NCBI RefSeq assembly: GCF_024206495.1
Contig: NZ_JAMBPQ010000003.1
Span: 354,426-418,425 of the forward strand
Source of the DNA: Paraburkholderia sp. CNPSo 3272
Lineage (GTDB): Bacteria; Pseudomonadota; Gammaproteobacteria; Burkholderiales; Burkholderiaceae
Direction of reading: 5' to 3'
Length of the DNA: 64,000 nucleotides
Of the stretch, positions 43,490 to 51,858 are shown one piece after another. Both the position numbers and the translations under genes were made by a program. The notes beneath the pieces are model-generated. The model was not told the origin of the DNA. It saw nothing but the letters and a program-made list of their open reading frames with translations, and searched no databases. Within the stretch, counting starts at the first letter, position 1; every line of letters begins with the position of its first letter.

Positions 43490-43559
43490 CCGCAACGAAC
43501 GAAGCCAAAGAACGAAGCCAAAAACCGCAGCGTCCCGAGAAACCACACAGGAGTCCAAG

Positions 43560-44315
43560 ATGAAACTGCATAAACTGCTGTCCGCCACGTGCGTCGCCCT
43601 CGCGATGTTCGCCGCCGCAGCTCCCGGCACCGCGAGCGCGCAAGCGCAGAACGTCCTCCAGGTCGCGACCGATGCGACGTTCCCGCAGATGGAGTTCACG
43701 GAAAACGGTCAGCGCACCGGCTTCGACGTCGATCTCATGAACGCGCTCGCCAAGGCAATGGGCAAGCAGGTCCAGTGGACCGACATCGACTTCAAGGGGC
43801 TGATTCCGGGTCTGATCGCGCACCGCTTCGACGCCGCGATCTCCGGCATCTACATCACGCCCGAACGCAGCCAGGTGGTGGACTTCACGCAGCCGTATTT
43901 CGCGGGCGGCCTCGTCGCGCTCGTGAAGGCCGACTCGCCCATCAAGACGCTCGCCGATCTCGACGGCAAGAAGGTCTCGGTTCAGGTCGGCACGAAGTCG
44001 GTGAACTTCCTGCGCGACAACTACCCGAAGGTCACGCGCGTCGAGGTCGAGAAGAACCAGGAAATGTTCGATCTGGTCGGCATTGGCCGCGCGGATGCCG
44101 CCGTGACGGGCAAGCCCGCCGCGTATCAGTTCGCCCGCACGCGCGCAGGATTTCGCGTGCTCGACACCGAGCTGACGAAGGAAGCCTATGGCATTGCCGT
44201 GCGCAAGGACGAACCGCAACTGCGCGATGCGCTGAACGCGGCGCTTGCGAAGATCAAGGCGGACGGCACTTACGCCCAGATCGTGAACAAGTGGTTCGGC
44301 TCGAGTTCGAAGTGA
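43560..44315 (+). CDS. Polar amino-acid ABC transporter substrate-binding protein
   Basis: 251-residue periplasmic binding protein (signal peptide ending TASAQAQ). Family signatures ATDATFPQMEFTENGQRTGFDVDLMNALAK, GLIPGLIAHRFDAAISGIYITPERSQVVDFTQPYF and VQVGTKSVNFLRDNYP are typical of glutamine/histidine-type proteins (SBP family 3). It opens an operon of permease, ATPase, hutD, hutF and hutG with gaps of 17 bases or overlaps. This context suggests binding of histidine or of a pathway intermediate such as formiminoglutamate or formylglutamate, rather than a generic amino acid. Confidence 0.93.
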   Translation: MKLHKLLSATCVALAMFAAAAPGTASAQAQNVLQVATDATFPQMEFTENGQRTGFDVDLMNALAKAMGKQVQWTDIDFKGLIPGLIAHRFDAAISGIYITPERSQVVDFTQPYFAGGLVALVKADSPIKTLADLDGKKVSVQVGTKSVNFLRDNYPKVTRVEVEKNQEMFDLVGIGRADAAVTGKPAAYQFARTRAGFRVLDTELTKEAYGIAVRKDEPQLRDALNAALAKIKADGTYAQIVNKWFGSSSK

Positions 44316-44332
44316 ACCGGCGGACCTGATCC

Positions 44333-45001
44333 ATGCAACTCGACTTCTCTCCGGCGATCGCCGGTTGGGCCGACATCGCACACGGCGCGCTGGTCACGGT
44401 CGAAGTGACCGCCGCCGCGCTCGTGCTCAGCTGCATGCTCGGCCTCCTGATCGGCATCGGCCGGCTCGCGCCGCAACGGCGGCTCGTTTACGGCTTCTGC
44501 ACGGGCTACCTCGTCTTCTTTCGCGGCACGCCGCTGCTCGTGCAGCTTTTCCTGCTGTTCTTCGGACTGCCGCAGTTCAACATCCTGCTGCCGGCGTTCG
44601 TCTGCGGCATGCTGGGACTCGGGCTCTATTCGGCGGCGTATGTCTCGGAGATCGTGCGCGGCGCGATCCAGTCCGTCGATCGCGGGCAGATGGAAGCCGC
44701 GCGTTCGATCGGCATGTCGTCGGCGCAGGCCATGCGCGCGATCATCCTGCCGCAGGCCGTGGTGCGCATGATTCCGCCGCTCGGCAACGAATTCATCGCG
44801 CTCATCAAGAATTCCGCGCTGGTCTCGCTGCTGACGATCGACGACCTGATGCATGAAGGCCAGAAGATCATCAGCGTTTCGTATCGCTCGCTGGAGGTGT
44901 ATCTCGTGATTGCACTCGTCTATCTCGTGCTCACGCAGACGACAAACTATGCGCTGCATCGCGTCGAGCGCCGCTTGCGCGCAGGAGGGATGGTGCAATG
45001 A
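44333..45001 (+). CDS. Amino-acid ABC transporter permease (HisM/GlnP type)
   Basis: 222-residue permease with an N-terminal membrane span region ([28 protein letters not shown]), [19 protein letters not shown] and the EAA loop [43 protein letters not shown]. It is the only permease in this operon, so the transporter probably works as a homodimer. Its stop overlaps the ATPase start (TGA/ATG at 44998-45001). Confidence 0.93.
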   Translation: MQLDFSPAIAGWADIAHGALVTVEVTAAALVLSCMLGLLIGIGRLAPQRRLVYGFCTGYLVFFRGTPLLVQLFLLFFGLPQFNILLPAFVCGMLGLGLYSAAYVSEIVRGAIQSVDRGQMEAARSIGMSSAQAMRAIILPQAVVRMIPPLGNEFIALIKNSALVSLLTIDDLMHEGQKIISVSYRSLEVYLVIALVYLVLTQTTNYALHRVERRLRAGGMVQ

Positions 45002-45765
45002 GCGCACAACCGGAACCGATCGTCAGCATTCGCGGACTCAAGAAGTCATTTGGTTCGCACCTCGTGCTCAACGGCATCGACTTCGACATTCAGCCGCAAC
45101 AGGTCGTCGTGGTGATCGGCCCTAGCGGCTCGGGCAAGAGCACGTTCCTGCGCTGCTGCAATGGCCTCGAGCAGCCCGAGGGCGGCACCGTCGATATCTG
45201 CGGTCATCGCCTCGTGGAAAACGGCGCAATGCTCAAGGACCGCGCGCTCAACGCGCTGCGTACCGAAGTCGGCATGGTGTTCCAGTCGTTCAACCTGTTC
45301 CCGCACCTCTCGGTGCTGCACAATATCACGGTTGGACCGCGCATGTTGCGCGGGGCTTCGAAGGCGCAAGCCGAGTCCGCCGCGCTTGCGCTGCTCGAGA
45401 AAGTCGGGCTCGCGCACAAGGCGCATGTGATGCCGGCGAGCCTTTCGGGTGGGCAGAAGCAGCGTGTCGCCATTGCGCGCGCGCTTGCGATGCAGCCGCG
45501 CGTGATGTTGTTCGACGAGCCGACTTCCGCGCTCGACCCGGAGCTGGTCGGCGAGGTGCTGCAGGTCATGAAGCTGCTGGCTTCCGAGGGCATGACGATG
45601 GTGGTCGTCACGCACGAGATGGGCTTCGCGAAAGAAGTGGCCGACGTCGTGGTGGTGATGGACGGCGGCGAGATTGTCGAGGCGGGACCGCCTTCGACGA
45701 TCTTCACCGCACCGGCACAGCCGCGCACGCGCAGTTTCCTGCAAGCGGTGTTGTCGCGCGCATGA
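44998..45765 (+). CDS. Amino-acid ABC transporter ATP-binding protein
   Basis: 255-residue GlnQ/HisP-type ATPase: Walker [20 protein letters not shown]-loop [14 protein letters not shown], signature [17 protein letters not shown], Walker [21 protein letters not shown] and H-loop [13 protein letters not shown]. Coupled to the permease by a 4-base overlap and to hutD by another (45762-45765). AGGAGGG lies just before its start. It powers the transporter encoded at 43560-45001. Confidence 0.95.
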   Translation: MSAQPEPIVSIRGLKKSFGSHLVLNGIDFDIQPQQVVVVIGPSGSGKSTFLRCCNGLEQPEGGTVDICGHRLVENGAMLKDRALNALRTEVGMVFQSFNLFPHLSVLHNITVGPRMLRGASKAQAESAALALLEKVGLAHKAHVMPASLSGGQKQRVAIARALAMQPRVMLFDEPTSALDPELVGEVLQVMKLLASEGMTMVVVTHEMGFAKEVADVVVVMDGGEIVEAGPPSTIFTAPAQPRTRSFLQAVLSRA

Positions 45766-46403
45766 GCCGATCGTCCGTACCCGAAGGCAGGGCAGGTGCA
45801 AAAGTGACGCTGCTGCGCGGCGTCGATCTCGTGCCCGCGCCCTGGAAAAACGGCGGCGGCGTGACGCGTGAAATCGCGACGGGTTGCGCAGCGAGCGCGC
45901 TGCCCGATGGGTTCGCGTGGCGTGCGAGTCTCGCGGATATCGCGCAAGCCGGGCCGTTTTCGTGCTTCGCGGGCATAGACCGCACGCTCGTGTTGATCGA
46001 CGGTGCCGCCTTGCAGTTGAACGAGGCGAGCGCAGGAGGGCAAGAGCCTCACGCCACGCATACGCTGGAACGCGCGCTGGACGTCGCCCGCTTTGCCGGT
46101 GAAGCCGCAATCGATGCACGGATCGCCGCCGGGCCCGTGCGCGTGTTCAACCTGATGGTGCGCCGCGAGGCCGCGCGCGGCGCGCTCGAAGTGTGGCGCG
46201 AGGCAACGCGGCGCAGCGTGCATGCGCAGACCGTGTTGCTGCATGCCGTGCAACGTCAAGCCGAGGTGAGCGTGGCGGGCGAGGGCTTCATCGCACTCGC
46301 GCCCGGCGACACGTTGCGCGTGGACGCGGAGCAAGCCGTGGACCTCGAAACGCGCGTCGAGGGCGCGCTGCTTGTCGCCACACTCGATATCGCGCAAGCC
46401 TGA
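45762..46403 (+). CDS. hutD: HutD family protein
   Basis: 213-residue bicupin of the HutD/Ves family, recognised by [15 protein letters not shown] at residues 25-40 and the later [17 protein letters not shown]. HutD genes are scattered among hut operons of Pseudomonas and relatives; HutD is thought to limit hut expression or bind a pathway intermediate. The start overlaps the ABC ATPase gene by four bases. The next gene, hutF, begins 4 bases later, so the unit is tightly coupled. Confidence 0.9.
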   Translation: MSRSSVPEGRAGAKVTLLRGVDLVPAPWKNGGGVTREIATGCAASALPDGFAWRASLADIAQAGPFSCFAGIDRTLVLIDGAALQLNEASAGGQEPHATHTLERALDVARFAGEAAIDARIAAGPVRVFNLMVRREAARGALEVWREATRRSVHAQTVLLHAVQRQAEVSVAGEGFIALAPGDTLRVDAEQAVDLETRVEGALLVATLDIAQA

Positions 46404-46407
46404 TTTC

Positions 46408-47826
46408 ATGAGCACCCTGATTCCTCCGCTTTCCATGACGAACGCGCTCTTCGCGGATCATGCGTATTTGCCCGGCGGTTGGCGCCGCAATGTGCTGTTC
46501 GAATGGGACGCCACGGGCACGTTGCGCCGAGTGACGCCCGATCTGGCGCAAGTGCCTCAAGGCGTTGCGCGCGCGGCGGGGCCGATCATGCCTGGCATGC
46601 CTAATCTCCATTCGCATGCGTTTCAGCGCGCGATGGCGGGCCTCACCGAATATCGCGCGAATCCCACCGACAGCTTCTGGAGCTGGCGCGACCTGATGTA
46701 CCGCTTTGCGGCGCGCATCACGCCCGACGATCTTGCCGCGGTCGCAAGCTGGCTCTACGTGGAGATGCTCAAGGCGGGTTATACCTCCGTCTGCGAGTTT
46801 CACTACGTGCATCACGCGCAGGACGGCCAGCGTTATGCGAGCCCCGCCGAACTGGCGCAGCACGTGGTCGAGGCAGCGAGCGTGACAGGCATCGGCATGA
46901 CGATGTTGCCCGTGCTCTACCAGTACAGCGGCTTCGGCGCGCAAGCGCCGCGCGACGATCAGCGGCGCTTCATCAACACGCCGGAACAATTGCTCGGCAT
47001 CGTCGATGCGCTGCGTGCGTGGCGGCCCGAGCACGGCGCGTTGCGCTATGGCGTCGCGCCACATTCGTTGCGCGCGGTTTCGCATGATTCGTTGCGCGTG
47101 CTGCTGGAAGGTCTGGATCAGTCGCTTCCTGGTGCGCCCGTGCACATCCACATCGCCGAGCAGACGGCCGAAGTCGAGGCTTGCATGGCGACCGAGGGCG
47201 CGCGGCCCGTGCAATGGCTGCTCGATCGCTTCGATGTGAACGCGCGCTGGTGCCTCGTGCATGCGACGCATATCGATGCGCGGGAGACCGCCACGCTCGC
47301 GCAAAGCGGTGCGATTGCGGGCCTGTGCCTCACGACCGAAGCCAATCTCGGCGATGGCATTTTTCCCGCGCACGAGTATCTCGATGCGGGCGGCGCATTC
47401 GGCATCGGCTCGGATAGCCATATCGGCGTGGACTGGCGCGCCGAATTGCGCTTGCTCGAATACGGTCAGCGGCTCACGCGGCGCGAACGCAACGTGCTGG
47501 CGTCGCCCGAGACTGTGCCGGTGGCCGATCGTCTTTTCGACGCGGCGCTCGCGGGCGGCGCGAGTGCGACAGGGCGCAAGGTCGGCGCATTAAAGGAGGG
47601 CGCCCGCGCAGACTGGCTCGTGCTCGACGCGCAGCATCCGAACCTCGCGCAGCAGACGCCGCAAAGCTGGCTATCCTCAGTGGTGTTCTGCGAGCACGGC
47701 GAGACACCGGTGCGCGACGTCTATGTGGGCGGCGAGCAAGTCGTCGCGCAGCGCCGCCACCGCGACGAAGCGCGCCTATACGCCGATTATCGCAAGGCGT
47801 TGAACCATCTCCTCGCCGGCGCTTGA
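46408..47826 (+). CDS. hutF: Formimidoylglutamate deiminase HutF
   Basis: 472 residues from ATG 46408; an internal ATG at 46435 (MTNALFADHAYLPGG) is also possible. It is an amidohydrolase-superfamily zinc enzyme: metal ligands in MPNLHSHAFQRA, FHYVHH, HIHIAEQTAEV and the catalytic Asp in GIGSDSHIGVDW. HutF hydrolyses N-formimino-glutamate to N-formyl-glutamate and ammonia, the first step of the five-step histidine route. It lies between hutD and hutG, so glutamate plus formate are the end products. Confidence 0.93.
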   Translation: MSTLIPPLSMTNALFADHAYLPGGWRRNVLFEWDATGTLRRVTPDLAQVPQGVARAAGPIMPGMPNLHSHAFQRAMAGLTEYRANPTDSFWSWRDLMYRFAARITPDDLAAVASWLYVEMLKAGYTSVCEFHYVHHAQDGQRYASPAELAQHVVEAASVTGIGMTMLPVLYQYSGFGAQAPRDDQRRFINTPEQLLGIVDALRAWRPEHGALRYGVAPHSLRAVSHDSLRVLLEGLDQSLPGAPVHIHIAEQTAEVEACMATEGARPVQWLLDRFDVNARWCLVHATHIDARETATLAQSGAIAGLCLTTEANLGDGIFPAHEYLDAGGAFGIGSDSHIGVDWRAELRLLEYGQRLTRRERNVLASPETVPVADRLFDAALAGGASATGRKVGALKEGARADWLVLDAQHPNLAQQTPQSWLSSVVFCEHGETPVRDVYVGGEQVVAQRRHRDEARLYADYRKALNHLLAGA

Positions 47827-47853
47827 GTGCGCGGCCAACCGAACGGAGCCCTC

Positions 47854-48663
47854 ATGACCGACCTCTTCACGCTCGAACGCGGCACGGCGCCGCTGCTGAT
47901 CTCGATTCCCCACCTCGGCACGCAGATTCCCGAGTCGCTGCGCGACGCCTATACGGACATCGCGCTCACGGTCGCCGATACCGATTGGCATCTCGACCGG
48001 CTCTACGCGTTTGCGAAGACGCTGGGCGCGACGATACTCGGTGCGCGCGTGTCGCGCTATGTGATCGACCTGAACCGCCCGCCCAACGACGAAAGCCTGT
48101 ATCCGGGGCAGACGACGACTTCGCTGTGCCCGACCGAAACGTTCCGTGGCGAGGCGCTCTATCGCGAGGGCCGCGCGCCTGATGCGCACGAGCGGCAAGG
48201 CCGCGTCGCCACGTACTGGCAGCCGTATCACGACGCGCTGCGCGCCGAGCTGCAGCGCCTGCGCGCGCAGCACGCCAACGTGCTGCTGTGGGAAGCGCAC
48301 TCGATTGCGAGCGTGCTGCCGCGGCTATTCGACGGGAAGCTGCCCGATCTGAACATCGGCACGCAGGACGGCCGCACGGCGGCGGCAGCGGTGCAGGCGG
48401 CGGTCGAGCGCGCGGCGGCCGCGAGCGACTTCACGTGGATCGCGAATGGCCGCTTCGAGGGCGGCTACAACACGCGTCACTACGGCGCGCCACAGGACGG
48501 CGTGCATGCGGTGCAACTCGAAATGTGCCAGTCGACGTACATGAGCGAGGCAGCGCCGTTCGACTACGCGCCTTTGCTCGCGCAGAAAGTCGAGCCGGTG
48601 GTGAGCAGGATGGTTGGCGGCGCGTTAGAGGCCGTGAAGGCGATGAACGCCTCCGCGGGCTGA
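47854..48663 (+). CDS. hutG: N-formylglutamate deformylase HutG
   Basis: 269-residue HutG (N-formylglutamate amidohydrolase family). Motifs: LLISIPHLGTQIPESL near the N-terminus (His ligand), YVIDLNRPPNDESLYPGQTTTSLC, LLWEAHSIASVLPRLF and GGYNTRHYGAPQDGVHAVQLEMCQSTYM. It hydrolyses N-formyl-L-glutamate to glutamate and formate, following HutF. GGAGCC precedes the ATG at 47854, 27 bases after hutF. It ends the operon that starts at 43560; the following gene is convergent. Confidence 0.93.
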   Translation: MTDLFTLERGTAPLLISIPHLGTQIPESLRDAYTDIALTVADTDWHLDRLYAFAKTLGATILGARVSRYVIDLNRPPNDESLYPGQTTTSLCPTETFRGEALYREGRAPDAHERQGRVATYWQPYHDALRAELQRLRAQHANVLLWEAHSIASVLPRLFDGKLPDLNIGTQDGRTAAAAVQAAVERAAAASDFTWIANGRFEGGYNTRHYGAPQDGVHAVQLEMCQSTYMSEAAPFDYAPLLAQKVEPVVSRMVGGALEAVKAMNASAG

Positions 48664-48722
48664 TTGCGCGGCGCGTGAATGCACTATTAAGCGAATCCCT
48701 ACCTTTCACGCAGCCGCCGACA

Positions 48723-49436
48723 TCAAAGGCGTTCCGGTGCGAGCGCGGTCTCGACGACCTCGTCGCCGTCGGCGCTCACGCGCCATGCGCTAGCGCCGTC
48801 ACGCCAGGCGAACACCCGATCGATGCGGGTATCGGCGTACAGCACCGCCGCGAAATCGTCGATCGCAACCGAGGGCGGCACGGCCCGCGCGCGCTGCGCG
48901 GCGTGCAGCGTTTCGCGCCGCTTCGGGTCGCTGCCGTAGTGCACGGCGCAGCCGCCGGGGAGAAACCCCAGGCATGGCAGCGGGCGGTAGGCGCCGCCCC
49001 AGAACGAGTCGGTGAGTCCGGCCTCGAACCAGCACATCGCGCCTGCGCTCATGCCGGCAAGCAGAATGCCCTGCTGCCACGCTTCGCGCAGCACGCCGTC
49101 GAGCGCCCATTCGCGCCACACCGCGAGCGCGGATTTCGTATTGCCGCCGCCGACGAATATCGCGTCCTGCTGCAACAGGGCTTCGCGATAGCTGGACGGT
49201 TTGATCGACCGGGAATCGGGCTGGCGGAAGAACGCCAGGTGAGACGTGTTGCAGCCGAGGGCGCCATACGTTTCGTGAAAACGGTCGATATGCGCGGGCA
49301 GATCGCCGCTTGGCGTGGCGAGAAAACAGACGGCCGGTTGTGTCTTCGCGGTTAAATCGCGAATGAGTCGATCGACCGGGGACGGCGTGCTCTCCATCAT
49401 GAAGCCGCCGCCGCCGATTGCGAGGATTTGCCGCAT
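48723..49436 (-). CDS. Peptidase E-like (S51 family) protein
   Basis: 237-residue cytoplasmic protein with a class I glutamine amidotransferase-like fold. The Ser nucleophile is S130 in LAGMSAGAMCWF, replacing Cys as in aspartyl dipeptidase PepE and cyanophycinase. Other marks are the N-terminal ILAIGGGGFMM, the IFVGGGNT loop, HIDRFHETYG and the SIKPSSYRE segment. It probably cleaves small Asp-containing dipeptides. Start is the ATG at 49436; upstream in-frame residues lack conservation. It is convergent with hutG and divergent from a cystine-type binding protein. Confidence 0.88.
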   Translation of the reverse strand: MRQILAIGGGGFMMESTPSPVDRLIRDLTAKTQPAVCFLATPSGDLPAHIDRFHETYGALGCNTSHLAFFRQPDSRSIKPSSYREALLQQDAIFVGGGNTKSALAVWREWALDGVLREAWQQGILLAGMSAGAMCWFEAGLTDSFWGGAYRPLPCLGFLPGGCAVHYGSDPKRRETLHAAQRARAVPPSVAIDDFAAVLYADTRIDRVFAWRDGASAWRVSADGDEVVETALAPERL

Positions 49437-49544
49437 GCGCTCTCCACGTAAGGCGAATGGCCGATGATAGCGCGGTGCCTGGCGCATTCGGGTTTGCCCC
49501 GTTCCGCGCGCCGCTCAGCGCGGGAAAGTACTCAGTTGTGCGGG

Positions 49545-49568
49545 CTACGATCGCGCTGCCGATCGTAG
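49545..49568. promoter_or_regulatory. Perfect 9-bp inverted repeat upstream of binding-protein gene
   Basis: CTACGATCG-CGCTGC-CGATCGTAG (49545-49553 and 49560-49568), 84 bases before the ATG at 49652 and about 110 bases before the divergent peptidase start. It may be an operator or a leader hairpin. Confidence 0.45.
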
Positions 49569-49651
49569 TATTCTCTAGCGACGCGGCCTCGGGGGGCGCT
49601 GATGTGCCATCGCGAAGCAGTCCAGACATCCACATAAAGAGGAGAGGTTGA

Positions 49652-50455
49652 ATGAAGTTGAAGAAGCTCCTGTTCACAAGCGCGCTAGCCGTATCGGCAC
49701 TCGGATTTACCGCCGTTTCCGCCCATGCGGAAGATCTGCTGGATTCGGTCAAACAGGCCGGGGTGCTGAAGATCGGTCTGGAAGGCACCTATCCCCCGTT
49801 CGATTCCCGTGACAGCAAGGGCGACCTCGTCGGCTTCGACGTGGACGTCGCGAAGGCCGTGGCGGCCAAGCTTGGGGTCAAGCCCGAGTTCATTCCCACC
49901 GAGTGGAGCGGCATTATCGCCGCGCTGCAGGCCGGCAAGTTCGACGTGATCGTCAATCAGGTGACCATTACGCCGCAACGTCAGCAGGCGCTCGACTTCA
50001 GCCAGCCGTACACGTACTCGGCCGCGCAGCTGATCCAGCGCTCCGACGACAAACGCGAATTCAAGACGCTCGACGAATTCAAGGGCGACAAGAAGCTCGG
50101 CGTGACGCTCGGCACCAACTATGACCAGATGGCGCGCGCCGTGCAGGGCATCAACGTGCAGACGTATCCCGGCGCGCCCGAGAAGCTGCGCGACCTGGCC
50201 GCGAAGCGCATCGACGCGACGATGGACGACCGCCTGATGCTGCCGTACATCATCAAGACGTCGAATCTGCCGCTGCGTCCGGGCGCCGTATTGCCGGGCG
50301 CCGATCAGCAAATGGCCATTCCGTTCCGCAAGGGCAATCCGAAGTTCGAGAAGGCGATCAACGACGCGCTCACTTCGCTCAAGCAGGACGGCACGCTCAA
50401 GAAGATCTCCATGCAGTGGTTCGGCCAGGACGTGACGCAACCGCTCGCGCACTAA
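49652..50455 (+). CDS. Amino-acid (cystine-type) ABC transporter substrate-binding protein
   Basis: 267-residue periplasmic protein with a signal peptide ending VSAHA-E. Motifs GVLKIGLEGTYPPFDSRDSKGDLVGFDVDVAKAVA and IPTEWSGIIAALQAGKFDVIVNQVTITPQRQQALDFSQPYTYS closely resemble cystine-binding FliY/TcyA proteins. AGAGGAGAG lies 6 bases before the start. No permease or ATPase follows; the next gene is convergent, so partners are elsewhere. The 9-bp inverted repeat upstream may be its control element. Confidence 0.92.
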   Translation: MKLKKLLFTSALAVSALGFTAVSAHAEDLLDSVKQAGVLKIGLEGTYPPFDSRDSKGDLVGFDVDVAKAVAAKLGVKPEFIPTEWSGIIAALQAGKFDVIVNQVTITPQRQQALDFSQPYTYSAAQLIQRSDDKREFKTLDEFKGDKKLGVTLGTNYDQMARAVQGINVQTYPGAPEKLRDLAAKRIDATMDDRLMLPYIIKTSNLPLRPGAVLPGADQQMAIPFRKGNPKFEKAINDALTSLKQDGTLKKISMQWFGQDVTQPLAH

Positions 50456-50477
50456 GCTGCAGGCATTTCGCAATACT

Positions 50478-50505
50478 CGCGCCGGCCGCATTCATGGCCG
50501 GCGCG
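50478..50505. terminator. Bidirectional hairpin terminator candidate
   Basis: Perfect 10-bp stem CGCGCCGGCC/GGCCGGCGCG (50478-50487, 50496-50505) with an 8-base loop, located exactly between the convergent binding-protein and cytochrome genes. No T tract, but the position fits a transcription stop. Confidence 0.5.
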
Positions 50506-50524
50506 ATCACTTCAACACCTCTTC

Positions 50525-51847
50525 CTACCGCGCTGCCTGCGTCTTGGTCCGCATCTTCGCGACCTCTGCTGCGCCCACCGCGCCTGCCTTGTTGTTCCAG
50601 CCCGCACGAACGAACGTGAGCACATCGGCGATCTGCTTGTCGCTTAGGACACCTGCATAAGCGGGCATGGGGTACGGCGCGGGCATGCCCTGGATCACGA
50701 GATCCCCGGTGCCGTTGAGCGTGACGTTGATGAGCGACGACGCGTCCTTCTCCAGCACGTTCGGATTGCCCGCGAGCGGCGCGAACATCGGCGCGAAGCC
50801 GCGCCCGTCGGCGCCGTGGCAATGCATGCAATACGCCGTGTAGACGCGCGCGCCCGCATCGTTCGCCGGACGCGAGAGCGACACTTTCGTCGCCTGCGCG
50901 TCATAGGCGTAGGCCGGTCCGCCGTCGTCGCCCTTCGCCGGCAGCGACTTCAGGTAGAGCGCGATCGCGTTGACGTCCGCGTCGTTCATGGCCTGGGTGC
51001 TCTTGTTGACCACATCGGTCATTGCGCCGAACGCCGAGGCGTGCTGATTTGCACCGGTCTTCAGGAACTGCGCGAGGTCCGCTGCGCTCCAGCGCCCGAG
51101 GCCCGTGTTGTGCGCGCCGGTCAGGTTCGAGGCGAACCAGCCGTCGAGCAGGGCGCCCGTGAGCCAGGCGTCGCCGCTTTCGTCTAGCGCTTTCTCGTTG
51201 AAGCCGATGCCGCGTGGCGTATGGCACGAGCCGCAATGGCCGAGACCCTGCACGAGGTACGCGCCGCGGTTCCATGCCGCGTCTTTGCCCGCTTTGTCCT
51301 GGTACGCGCCCTTTTCGAGGAAGACGGCGTTCCAGATCTTGAGCGGCCAGCGCATGTTCATCGGCCACTTGATGTCGGCGTCGCGGTTGCTCTGCTTGAC
51401 CGGTTGCACGCCTTGCATGAAGTACGCGTAGAGCGCGGCGACGTCCTCGTCGCGCACCTTCGCATACGAGGGATAAGGCATCGCCGGATAGAGGTTGTGG
51501 CCGTCCCTGGCGACGCCCTCGCGCATGGCGCGCGCGAAGTCCGCTTGCGTGTAGCCGCCAATGCCGGTGTCCGGGTCGGGCGTGATGTTGGTCGAGTAGA
51601 TGCGGCCAAGCGGTGTGCTCATCGGCAGGCCGCCTGCAAACGGCTTGCCGTGAGGCGCGGTGTGGCACGCCGCGCAGTCGCCCACGACGGCGAGGTAGGC
51701 GCCGTGCTGGATCGTGGCGGCGTCCGCGGTGCCCGCGGCGAGCGCGGGGCGCGCGCACACGCACGCAAATGCCGCGAGCGCGAGCGCTGCGCCGGCAACG
51801 CGGCGCAGGCCGCGGGCTCGTTGGGATGCGTCGATCGTTTTCGTCAT
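50525..51847 (-). CDS. Triheme cytochrome c subunit of a dehydrogenase
   Basis: 440-residue periplasmic protein with a signal peptide (ARPALAAG) and three CxxCH heme sites: CAACH, CGSCH and CMHCH, spaced as in the cytochrome subunits of alcohol, gluconate and aldehyde dehydrogenases. Axial Met candidates occur after each site (YPAMPYP, AFGAMTD, IQGMPAPYPMPAYAG). It lies 11 bases downstream of the molybdopterin-binding subunit and completes an electron path from a periplasmic Mo enzyme to the respiratory chain. Start is the ATG at 51847 with GAGGGAGC upstream. Confidence 0.92.
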   Translation of the reverse strand: MTKTIDASQRARGLRRVAGAALALAAFACVCARPALAAGTADAATIQHGAYLAVVGDCAACHTAPHGKPFAGGLPMSTPLGRIYSTNITPDPDTGIGGYTQADFARAMREGVARDGHNLYPAMPYPSYAKVRDEDVAALYAYFMQGVQPVKQSNRDADIKWPMNMRWPLKIWNAVFLEKGAYQDKAGKDAAWNRGAYLVQGLGHCGSCHTPRGIGFNEKALDESGDAWLTGALLDGWFASNLTGAHNTGLGRWSAADLAQFLKTGANQHASAFGAMTDVVNKSTQAMNDADVNAIALYLKSLPAKGDDGGPAYAYDAQATKVSLSRPANDAGARVYTAYCMHCHGADGRGFAPMFAPLAGNPNVLEKDASSLINVTLNGTGDLVIQGMPAPYPMPAYAGVLSDKQIADVLTFVRAGWNNKAGAVGAAEVAKMRTKTQAAR

Positions 51848-51858
51848 GGTTCGCTCCC

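Noticed and set aside
43497..43523. Imperfect tandem AACGAAGCCAAA pair after the IclR gene
   Set aside because: Only two copies, no dyad and no regulator logic; likely chance or slippage.
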